Below, in pieces: positions 7,627-14,716 of a stretch of DNA of 19,188 nt. The notes below the pieces were generated by a model that saw nothing but the letters and a program-made list of their open reading frames with translations, ran no database searches and was not told the origin of the DNA. The translations under genes and the position numbers were made by a program. Each line of letters starts with the position of its first letter. Position 1 is the first letter of the stretch. The stretch covers positions 1-19,188 of the forward strand of contig CAYVKY010000032.1 in NCBI GenBank assembly GCA_964452115.1, written 5' to 3'. The DNA comes from CAYVKY01 sp964452115. Its GTDB lineage: Bacteria > Bacteroidota > Ignavibacteria > Tepidaquicellales > Tepidaquicellaceae.

Positions 7627-7750
7627 ATGTCACCCCTCCGGGGTTTAGGAGACAACAGAAATTCAGCGTTACAAATATGTCACCCCTCCGGGGTTCGGGA
7701 GAAAAAAGAAATTCAGTGTTACAATTATGCTACCCTTCCGGGGTTTCATT
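7627..7750 (+). repeat. Tandem 50-bp repeat with CCCCTCCGGGG hairpin core (three units)
   Basis: Units start at 7627, 7677 and 7727, an exact 50-bp period. Units 1 and 2 read ATGTCACCCCTCCGGGGTT, then a GGGAGA-type segment, AGAAATTCAG(C/T)GTTACAA and the next ATG. Unit 3 starts ATGCTACCCTTCCGGGGTTT and then loses similarity. A 145-codon open frame (7429-7866) spans the whole repeat region. Its sequence simply translates the repeats, so I do not call it a gene. The unit count and spacing are not those of a CRISPR array, since the 50-bp units are similar throughout. Confidence 0.8.
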
Positions 7751-7761
7751 CCGAGTTTCGT

Positions 7762-7808
7762 AATTCGAATTTTGTTCTTAATTCCATTGATAAATCATTT
7801 ATTTTGGA
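7762..7808. repeat. Dispersed repeat, copy 1
   Basis: This 47-bp segment closely matches 18012-18057 in the same orientation. Both start with AATTCGA, diverge slightly in the middle (including a 1-base length difference), and share a 21-base exact tail beginning TGATAAATCATTTATTTTGG. It lies just beyond the third CCCCTCCGGGG unit and about 75 bp upstream of the outer membrane protein gene at 7883. Confidence 0.8.
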
Positions 7809-7882
7809 CAGTTGTACGGCTGCACGAATTCGGGAAGAAATATTTACTTTTAAATTTGTGATTTAATATATTATATTTCACT

Positions 7883-8674
7883 ATGAAAACCGTCAGATTA
7901 ATATTAATTATACTGATGTTAATTGCTGCGGAGAAATTATCCGCACAAAACTTTGCAGAGGATTATCATAAATTTTATGCAGGTTTAGGTACTTCATTTG
8001 CAACATTCGCGGGGGGTGATTTCGGTTCAACGTATCAATTCAGATTTTTTCCCGGTTATAATGATGATTATTATTACGACTACGGTTATAATAATTATTA
8101 TAATGATTATTACGACCGGGACCACAGCAGGTTTGATGGAATCAGTCCGCTTGAGATATCTCTTTTTTTAGGCAGCCATCTGAATGAATATCTATCTGCT
8201 GAAATTGAATCGGCATTTATCTGGCATCCTGCCGGAAGACCTGCAAGAAACTACGTTTCGGGAAATAATTATCTCGACTTTAATGACAGTCCTGAATTGA
8301 TTGCCATACCGGTTCTTGCATCACTGAAAATTTATCCGTTCAATAGATACTATTCTCCGTTATATTTTTCTGCGGGCGGCGGCGCACAGTTCACTCACGA
8401 AACAATGGACAGAGTCAGGAGTTACTACAATTCCTCACATTATTATGACTCGTATGATCGGGTTATTGCGTCTTACTCGGCGCAGCATTGGTATCCCGGC
8501 ATTAAGCTTGCAATAGGTTACGATGCTCACCTGAACGATTTTCTTTATGCGGCGTTTGAACTTAAATACCAGAATTTTTTCAACAACAATTCACGCCCAT
8601 CCCCTCTTGCGATGCTCCGTTCGAAAAACATCGGATACATCGGGCTTGCAACGAAATTTTATTTTTCATTTTAA
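7883..8674 (+). CDS. Outer membrane beta-barrel protein with Tyr/Asn/Asp-rich segment
   Basis: A 263-residue protein with a signal peptide (MKTVRLILIILMLIAAEKLSAQ, likely cut after SAQ). Alternating short beta-strand patterns with aromatic residues run to a C-terminal Phe (GLATKFYFSF), the usual recognition end for outer membrane barrel assembly. Between about residues 52 and 80 lies a low-complexity run of Tyr, Asp and Asn (YNDDYYYDYGYNNYYNDYYD), which probably forms an extracellular loop. I do not recognise a specific family; its size and pattern fit the small OmpA/OmpW-like barrels annotated as outer membrane beta-barrel domain proteins. It begins after the repeat-rich gap and ends 14 bases before the next gene, so the two are likely cotranscribed. 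No specific function is assigned. Confidence 0.78.
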   Translation: MKTVRLILIILMLIAAEKLSAQNFAEDYHKFYAGLGTSFATFAGGDFGSTYQFRFFPGYNDDYYYDYGYNNYYNDYYDRDHSRFDGISPLEISLFLGSHLNEYLSAEIESAFIWHPAGRPARNYVSGNNYLDFNDSPELIAIPVLASLKIYPFNRYYSPLYFSAGGGAQFTHETMDRVRSYYNSSHYYDSYDRVIASYSAQHWYPGIKLAIGYDAHLNDFLYAAFELKYQNFFNNNSRPSPLAMLRSKNIGYIGLATKFYFSF

Positions 8675-8688
8675 TTAATATATAATTT

Positions 8689-9855
8689 ATGAGAAGATTA
8701 ATTTTTTGTTCTATTGCCTTAGTTTTATTTACGTCATCCCTTTTTTCTCAAACAATATATTACGAAACAATAATAAATCCCTTCTGGGATTTTTATTCCC
8801 GAAATTACCTGTCGGTTGAAAATACCGGAAAAGGTTACACCGGAGTTGCATCCGAAGGCGGACTGCTATCTTCAACATTGAACCCGGCTTCATTTAATCC
8901 CGGCAAAAAATATTCGGCAGAAATTTCATACGGTCTGCAAACCAATACAAAATATCTTCCCGGTATAGATGATATTATTCTTAAAAACAATTTCCCATCA
9001 GGAAATATTGCAGTGGGTTACAGATATAACGATAATTTTTCTATCGGCTTGAAATATGGGAATGACAACAACTATAAACTGGATTTTGGTGAAATGTCAA
9101 TTACAAATGAATTGGGTGTGGAAATAGGTAAAAGTGATCTTTATGAGAGTTTTAACACGCATACATTTTCAATACCTGTGGTATATTCAAGCAAATATTT
9201 TAATCTTGGCATCAACTTGAATCTGATAATTTTTCACAGCAATATGCATGGTCCGTTTACAAACGAGCAAAACCCCGAAGGATTTGGTGTAAGCGACATT
9301 ACTTCTGATAACACACAGTTCATTCCTGATATCGGAATTATTCTGAAACCCTTGAAGAATCTTTCTTTGGGATTTACATTTACACCCCGCAGCGAATTTG
9401 AAATAAGCAGAAATTTTGATCAGCGCAACGAAATAACAAAAACATTTATACCTATGAAAATTTCCGCAGGCGCGGCATATAAATTTTTTGATGAGAGGTT
9501 GAGTATCGAAGCAAATTACAGGTATGAAAATACTTCAAAGAAATTGGAAGACATACGAACACTTCCTTATCAAATATTATTTAACGACAGAAATGATTTC
9601 AACATCGGACTGGATTATCTGTTGAATAAAAATATTAATCTGCGAACCGGATTTTTCACATTGCTTAATAAACAAATTTATGATTCAAGTATTATCGCTG
9701 AAAATCTGCTCGACCAGTACTTTCTGACATTAGGCGGAAGTTACAGGTACAAAGATTTTTCATTCGAACTGGCTATACTCTCAAGCGAAATAATCCACGA
9801 TAAAAAAGCAGGACACACGAATTTTGTTTTGGGTGTAAAATATTCATTCGAATGA
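8689..9855 (+). CDS. Outer membrane beta-barrel protein, possibly FadL/PorV-like
   Basis: A 388-residue protein with a clear signal peptide (MRRLIFCSIALVLFTSSLFSQ, likely cut after the SLFSQ). Near the mature N-terminus it has GKGYTGVASEGGLLSSTLNP followed by ASFNPG, which resembles the G-x-x-x-A-x-x-x-N-P-A turn of FadL/PorV-type barrels. The rest is a long series of amphipathic beta strands, for example GNIAVGYRYNDNFSIGLKYG and SLGFTFTPRSEFEI, ending in NFVLGVKYSFE. Family members move hydrophobic compounds or, as PorV, help type IX secretion; which applies here is unknown. It follows the smaller barrel gene by 14 bases. No convincing terminator follows directly. Confidence 0.72.
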   Translation: MRRLIFCSIALVLFTSSLFSQTIYYETIINPFWDFYSRNYLSVENTGKGYTGVASEGGLLSSTLNPASFNPGKKYSAEISYGLQTNTKYLPGIDDIILKNNFPSGNIAVGYRYNDNFSIGLKYGNDNNYKLDFGEMSITNELGVEIGKSDLYESFNTHTFSIPVVYSSKYFNLGINLNLIIFHSNMHGPFTNEQNPEGFGVSDITSDNTQFIPDIGIILKPLKNLSLGFTFTPRSEFEISRNFDQRNEITKTFIPMKISAGAAYKFFDERLSIEANYRYENTSKKLEDIRTLPYQILFNDRNDFNIGLDYLLNKNINLRTGFFTLLNKQIYDSSIIAENLLDQYFLTLGGSYRYKDFSFELAILSSEIIHDKKAGHTNFVLGVKYSFE

Positions 9856-10295
9856 TTTTAATATAATAATTATTTAATATATTCCGGAGAAGTTCCGTCA
9901 AGTCGAAACAAAAAAGTCATCATTATTACATCACATTTTTTTATAGAGACAAGGCATTCTCCAGACAAATCGGGAGAATACCTTATCTGTTGATGCTATA
10001 CATTACGAGAAAATCAAATTATTAAATTATCTTCAGGAATATAAGCCAGAGTATGCTCCGGTTCTACAAAACACTTAATATATTTTTGGTAGAGGCCCCG
10101 ACAATTCATGGACTGCTTTGTCTTTACGGTTTGCAAACAGCACATTATTGGTTCCGGCTTTTCCTGGTTATGCAATAATTAATAATTGCTGTTTATAAGT
10201 TCACAATTTTTTCGCTGAAAAATTGTTATACGTTTTGAATTTAATCTTTGATTTTAAATTGCAATATTTGTACGATTTTTACAAATAACACACTT
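9856..10295. other. Gene-poor region with hairpins and possible gene debris
   Basis: No intact gene is visible. One stem pairs AAGGCATTCTCC (9951-9962) with GGAGAATACCTT (9973-9984) with one G.T pair. Another pairs ACAATTTTT (10203-10211) with AAAAATTGT (10218-10226) around TCGCTG, not far upstream of mutA. Between about 9985 and 10170 short frames on both strands read like protein, for example plus-strand EKIKLLNYLQEYKPEYAPVL and minus-strand GTNNVLFANRKDKAVHELSG. Each is only about 30-45 codons and is closed by stops. These could be decayed fragments or chance. The promoter of mutAB must lie in this region, but no motif stands out. Confidence 0.45.
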
Positions 10296-12341
10296 ATGAC
10301 CATGAATAAGTTACCTGAAAAATTTTCTCTGAAGGATGACTTTCCGGTTACAACATACGACGAGTGGAAAGCCGTTGTGGAAAAAGACCTGAAAGGCGTG
10401 CCCTTCGAGAAAAAATTAATTACAAAGACTTATGAAGGTATTGACCTTCAGCCTATATACAATGATTTTGATATAGAAGACTTGCCCTTTACAAGTGAAA
10501 TGCCGGGCTTTAAGAATCACCTGCGCGGCAGCAGTACCTCAGGATATATTTTCAATAACTGGGAACTCACTCAGCGCATTTATACAAACGACCTGAATGA
10601 ATTCAATACTTCATTAAAAAATGATATTGATAACGGACTTAATGCAATTTACATTCACTGCTGTCTGAAAATTGAAAAAGCCCGGGACTTTGAAATTATT
10701 TTTAAAGATATTGACCTGACAAAATATCCCGTTTATTTTGCACCGCAGTTCAGTTCGCTTGCATATCTTTCAATGTTTGCCGCATATCTGAAATACGCAA
10801 AGTATAACTTTTCCAATATCAGAGGTGCACTAAGCGTTGACCCCGTGAACAGACTTGCTGCAAAAGGAGAACTTCCTTTGCCTCTTGACTATCTGTACGA
10901 TGAAATGGCTGAAGTAATTAAGTGGACTGAAAAGAACCTTCCGTCAATGAAAGCAATTGCGGTTGATACAAGCGTGTATCAGCGCTCGGGTGCAAACTCG
11001 GTTCAGGAACTTGCATATTCGATGTCAACAGCAGTTGATTACATAAATCAGATGATTGACAGAAATATCTCACCTGATACAATCGCAAAGAATTTCAGAT
11101 TCACTTTTGCAACAGGTTCATTTTATTTTATGGAAGTTGCAAAACTCCGCGCTGCAAGAATGCTGTGGACAAAGATACTTTCCGAATACGGCGTAACAGA
11201 TGAATTTACAAAAATGAATATCGAAGCGGTGTCATCTTCATATAACCAAACGGAATTTGACCCCTATGTGAATATTCTTCGCAATACAACCGAAGCTTTT
11301 TCGGCAATTGTAGGCGGAGCAGACTGCATCAGAACAAATCCTTTCGACGAGGCATTTCGTGATGCAGATGAATTTGCACGCAGAGTTGCACGCAACACGC
11401 AGTCAATTCTGAAAGATGAATCGAATCTTAATAAATATATTGACCCCGCCGGAGGTTCGTACTATGTTGAAAAACTTACGTCGGATATCGCATCAAGTGC
11501 ATGGGAATCATTTACGGATATTCAGGGAAAAGGCGGAATTATATGCTGCCTTTCAGACGGAAGCATTCAAAGCGATGTGGAAAAAGTTCATCAGGCGAGA
11601 CTGAAAGACTTTTCGAAAAGGAAAAATGTCCTTGTCGGAATTAACATGTATGCAAATGTGAAAGAAGAACTTCTTCCAATTACAAAAGCAAATACTCCTG
11701 ACAGGCAAGGCGAAATTGAAAAATTCAAATCTACGCGCGACAGCAATAAACTCAAAGCCGCTCTTCTTGAACTTCCGAAAGGAATCAATATTGATGCGGC
11801 AATTGAATGTGCATCGCTCGGTGCATTGAAAAATGAAATTGATGAGGTGACACGGAATATACACGCACTGCCATCGTTGAAAATCACTCCGCTTAAACGC
11901 CGCAGACTTGCCGAACAATTTGAAGAGATGAGAAAGAAAATTTATTCACTTAAAAAAACGCCGTCAATTTTCCTTGCAACTATGGGTCCGGTGAAGCAGC
12001 ACAAAGCCAGAGCCGACTTTGCAAGAGGATTTTTTGAAACTGCCGGCTTCAATATAATATATAACAAACCCTTTGAAACGCCTGAAGAGGCAGCGAAGGA
12101 AGCACTTCATTCGGGTGCCGCAGCAGCGGTGATTTGTTCGACTGACGATACGTATCCCGAACTCGTTCCGGCGCTTGCAAAGCTTCTGAAGGGTAAAATA
12201 ATGCTTGTGCTTGCAGGATATCCGAAAGAACAAATCGAAGCGCATAAGGCAAGCGGAATTGATGAATTTATTTATGTAGGCGCAGATGCTTATGGAATTT
12301 TAAACAACATTGTTGAACTTGCAATGAAAGGAGGGAAATAA
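10296..12341 (+). CDS. mutA: Methylmalonyl-CoA mutase, small (beta) subunit
   Basis: A 681-residue subunit of adenosylcobalamin-dependent methylmalonyl-CoA mutase, which interconverts succinyl-CoA and (R)-methylmalonyl-CoA. The TIM-barrel part shares family segments such as ATGSFYFMEVAKLRAARMLW, FDPYVNILRNTTEAFSAIVG and IDPAGGSYYVEKLT. The C-terminal cobalamin-like fold is present, but its ligand motif is lost: where the large subunit has GQDGHDRGA, this protein has MGPVKQHKARAD. That is expected for the non-catalytic subunit. The open frame extends to TTG 10248; I prefer ATG 10296 (another ATG is at 10302), since the 16 added residues are Cys/Asn/Ile-rich and unlike the family. No Shine-Dalgarno sequence is seen. 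It ends one base before mutB. Confidence 0.93.
   Translation: MTMNKLPEKFSLKDDFPVTTYDEWKAVVEKDLKGVPFEKKLITKTYEGIDLQPIYNDFDIEDLPFTSEMPGFKNHLRGSSTSGYIFNNWELTQRIYTNDLNEFNTSLKNDIDNGLNAIYIHCCLKIEKARDFEIIFKDIDLTKYPVYFAPQFSSLAYLSMFAAYLKYAKYNFSNIRGALSVDPVNRLAAKGELPLPLDYLYDEMAEVIKWTEKNLPSMKAIAVDTSVYQRSGANSVQELAYSMSTAVDYINQMIDRNISPDTIAKNFRFTFATGSFYFMEVAKLRAARMLWTKILSEYGVTDEFTKMNIEAVSSSYNQTEFDPYVNILRNTTEAFSAIVGGADCIRTNPFDEAFRDADEFARRVARNTQSILKDESNLNKYIDPAGGSYYVEKLTSDIASSAWESFTDIQGKGGIICCLSDGSIQSDVEKVHQARLKDFSKRKNVLVGINMYANVKEELLPITKANTPDRQGEIEKFKSTRDSNKLKAALLELPKGINIDAAIECASLGALKNEIDEVTRNIHALPSLKITPLKRRRLAEQFEEMRKKIYSLKKTPSIFLATMGPVKQHKARADFARGFFETAGFNIIYNKPFETPEEAAKEALHSGAAAAVICSTDDTYPELVPALAKLLKGKIMLVLAGYPKEQIEAHKASGIDEFIYVGADAYGILNNIVELAMKGGK
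12327..12335 (+). promoter_or_regulatory. Strong Shine-Dalgarno site for mutB inside the mutA end
   Basis: AAAGGAGGG lies within the last codons of mutA (Met-Lys-Gly-Gly-Lys-stop), 7 bases before ATG 12343. Most other starts in the window lack a recognisable Shine-Dalgarno, so this one stands out and fixes the mutB start. Confidence 0.7.
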
Positions 12342-12342
12342 A

Positions 12343-14523
12343 ATGAATAAACCTGATTTCACAAAAGTAAAATTTGACCTGTCATCGAAGAATGTTTCCT
12401 ACGATGAATGGAAAAAGAAATTTGAAAAAGAAACCGGAAAGAAACCCGAAGACGTGATTTTTAAAACTATGGAAATGATTGATGTCAAACCGCTTTACGA
12501 TAAAGATGACATTAAAGATTTCGGACATTTGAAATATACATCAGGAATTCCCCCTTACCTCAGAGGTCCATACAGCACAATGTATGTGATGAGACCTTGG
12601 ACAGTGAGACAGTATGCAGGATTTTCAACTGCAGAAGAGAGCAATGCATTTTACCGCAGAAATCTTGCAGCAGGACAGATGGGGCTTTCAATTGCATTCG
12701 ACCTTGCAACTCACCGCGGTTACGATTCGGACCACGAACGCGTAATCGGCGATGTCGGAAAAGCAGGCGTGGCAATTGATTCAATCGAAGATATGAAAAT
12801 TCTCTTTCAGGGAATTCCGCTCGATAAGATGAGCGTGTCAATGACTATGAACGGCGCAGTTCTTCCGGTGCTTGCATTTTATATTGTTGCCGCAGAAGAG
12901 CAGGGCGTGAAACGCGAACAGCTTTCGGGCACTATTCAGAATGACATTCTGAAAGAATATATGGTGCGCAATACTTACATCTATCCGCCTGAACCGTCTA
13001 TAAAACTTATAGCGGATATTTTCAAATATACTTCTGAGTTTATGCCGAAGTTCAACAGCATCAGCATTTCCGGATATCATATGCAGGAAGCAGGCGCAAC
13101 GGCAGACCTTGAAATGGCTTATACACTTGCTGACGGACTCGAGTATGTGAGGACGGGCATCAACGCGGGACTGGATATTGATACATTTGCACCGAGGCTT
13201 TCGTTCTTCTGGGCAGAAGGTTTGAATTACTTTATGGAAGTCGCAAAGCTCCGCGCAGCAAGAGTTATCTGGGCAAAACTAATAAAGATGTTCAATCCGA
13301 AAAATCAGAAATCAATGGCGCTGCGCACACATTCGCAGACATCGGGTTGGAGCCTGACGGAACAGGATCCGTACAACAATGTTGTCAGAACCTGCATGGA
13401 AGCGATGGCAGCGGCACTCGGACATACACAGTCACTGCACACGAATTCGCTCGATGAAGCAATTGCACTGCCGACTGATTTCTCCGCAAGAATCGCACGC
13501 AACACGCAGTTGTATCTGCAGGATGAAACTTACATAACGAAAGTGATTGACCCCTGGGGCGGTTCGTATTTTGTAGAGGCGCTTACTGACGGACTTATTC
13601 AGAAGGGATGGAATCATATTCTTGAAGTTGAATCGTACGGCGGTATGACGAAGGCAATCGAAGCGGGCATTCCGAAAATGAGAATCGAAGAAGCAGCGGC
13701 ACGCCGTCAGGCAAGAATTGATTCCGGCAATGAAGCAATAATCGGAATAAATAAATTCTGCCTGAGCCACGAAGAGCCGATAGAGATTCTTGAAGTGGAT
13801 AACACCGCAGTCAGAGAATCACAGCTCAAGAGACTGAACGATGTGAAGACAAACAGAAATAATGATGAAGTGAAAATCGCACTCGAAAACCTGACCAAGT
13901 GCGCCGAAACAGGTGAAGGCAATCTGCTTGACCTGAGCGTGAAAGCTGCACGCGTTAGAGCAACGCTCGGCGAAATTTCTTACGCACTCGAAAAAATCTG
14001 GGGCAGATACAAAGCCACAACAAGAACGATTTCAGGCGTGTATTCATCCGAATATAAATCAGATGAAGAAAATAAAGTTGCAGAAGCACGCAAAATGACT
14101 GATGACTTTGCAAAGAAAGAAGGAAGAAGACCGAGAATTATGGTAGCGAAGATGGGACAGGACGGACACGACAGAGGCGCAAAGGTTGTAGCGACTGCTT
14201 ATGCGGATATGGGCTTTGACGTAGATGTAGGTCCGTTATTCCAGACGCCTGAAGAAACCGCGCGTCAGGCAGTTGAAAATGATGTGCACGTAATCGGAAT
14301 GAGTTCGCTCGCAGCAGGACATAAAACACTTCTTCCTGCGCTTGTTGACGAACTTAAAAAACTCGGCAGAGAAGATATCATCGTAATTGCAGGCGGAGTG
14401 ATTCCCGCACAGGATTACGAATTCCTCTATGAGCACGGCGCATCAGCGATTTTCGGACCGGGCACCAGAATTCCGGAAGCGGCAATTGAAATTATGAATG
14501 AAGTAAATAAAAGATTCGTATAA
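12343..14523 (+). CDS. mutB: Methylmalonyl-CoA mutase, large (alpha) catalytic subunit
   Basis: A 726-residue catalytic subunit. The substrate barrel carries the family residues: Tyr91 in TVRQYAGFSTAEESN, Arg209 in YMVRNTYIYPP, and His246 in SISGYHMQEAGATADLEMAY. The C-terminal domain (about 596-726) holds the base-off cobalamin motif DxHxxG as D607-G-H609-D-R-G612, with His609 as the lower cobalt ligand. SSLAAGH and IVIAGGVIP complete the B12-binding fold. With MutA it forms the heterodimer used in propionate oxidation or propionate formation. Neither the epimerase nor the MeaB chaperone is in the window, so they must be encoded elsewhere if present. It is separated from mutA by a single base and is followed by a very strong terminator. 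Confidence 0.96.
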   Translation: MNKPDFTKVKFDLSSKNVSYDEWKKKFEKETGKKPEDVIFKTMEMIDVKPLYDKDDIKDFGHLKYTSGIPPYLRGPYSTMYVMRPWTVRQYAGFSTAEESNAFYRRNLAAGQMGLSIAFDLATHRGYDSDHERVIGDVGKAGVAIDSIEDMKILFQGIPLDKMSVSMTMNGAVLPVLAFYIVAAEEQGVKREQLSGTIQNDILKEYMVRNTYIYPPEPSIKLIADIFKYTSEFMPKFNSISISGYHMQEAGATADLEMAYTLADGLEYVRTGINAGLDIDTFAPRLSFFWAEGLNYFMEVAKLRAARVIWAKLIKMFNPKNQKSMALRTHSQTSGWSLTEQDPYNNVVRTCMEAMAAALGHTQSLHTNSLDEAIALPTDFSARIARNTQLYLQDETYITKVIDPWGGSYFVEALTDGLIQKGWNHILEVESYGGMTKAIEAGIPKMRIEEAAARRQARIDSGNEAIIGINKFCLSHEEPIEILEVDNTAVRESQLKRLNDVKTNRNNDEVKIALENLTKCAETGEGNLLDLSVKAARVRATLGEISYALEKIWGRYKATTRTISGVYSSEYKSDEENKVAEARKMTDDFAKKEGRRPRIMVAKMGQDGHDRGAKVVATAYADMGFDVDVGPLFQTPEETARQAVENDVHVIGMSSLAAGHKTLLPALVDELKKLGREDIIVIAGGVIPAQDYEFLYEHGASAIFGPGTRIPEAAIEIMNEVNKRFV

Positions 14524-14542
14524 ATTTTATTTCTATATAAAT

Positions 14543-14577
14543 AAAAAGCAGGTTTTAATATTTAAAACCTGCTTTTT
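14543..14577 (+). terminator. Intrinsic terminator of mutAB
   Basis: A perfect 16-bp stem (AAAAAGCAGGTTTTAA at 14543-14558, complement at 14562-14577) with a 3-base loop, ending in a run of T (14573-14579). It lies 20 bases after the mutB stop. Confidence 0.9.
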
Positions 14578-14624
14578 TTATATAAGGATACTTCTCTATA
14601 ACAGATAGTCCGGATTGAATATAT

Positions 14625-14660
14625 AAAAAAACCTTCCCGCGTATAATCGCACGGGAAGGT
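14625..14660 (-). terminator. Intrinsic terminator of the PepF-like gene
   Basis: Read on the minus strand, ACCTTCCCG (14660-14652) pairs with CGGGAAGGT (14639-14631). It is followed immediately by a run of T, seen as A at 14625-14631 on the plus strand. It lies 57 bases after the stop of the minus-strand peptidase gene and is separate from the mutAB terminator. Confidence 0.85.
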
Positions 14661-14716
14661 CTTTGAAATATTTATTTATTCCTTACACTATATTAGTGCA
14701 TCAAATAAAACTTGTT

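Noticed and set aside
7459..7750. CRISPR array
   Set aside because: Units are about 50 bp and similar throughout rather than identical repeats separated by unrelated spacers; orientation flips; no cas genes nearby.
7429..7866. 145-codon open reading frame
   Set aside because: It is a translation of the CCCCTCCGGGG repeat units and the dispersed repeat; the repeats are in both orientations and have a 50-bp period not divisible by three, and there is no protein family resemblance.
10234..10270. Bacteroidetes-type promoter (TTTG / TAnnTTTG) before mutA
   Set aside because: TTTG 10234-10237 and AATATTTG 10263-10270 are present, but the second box has a mismatch and the spacing (25 bases) is longer than usual; not strong enough to call.
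10248..10295. TTG 10248 as the mutA start
   Set aside because: The added residues are Cys/Asn/Ile-rich and unlike mutase N-termini; two ATG codons at 10296 and 10302 fit better.
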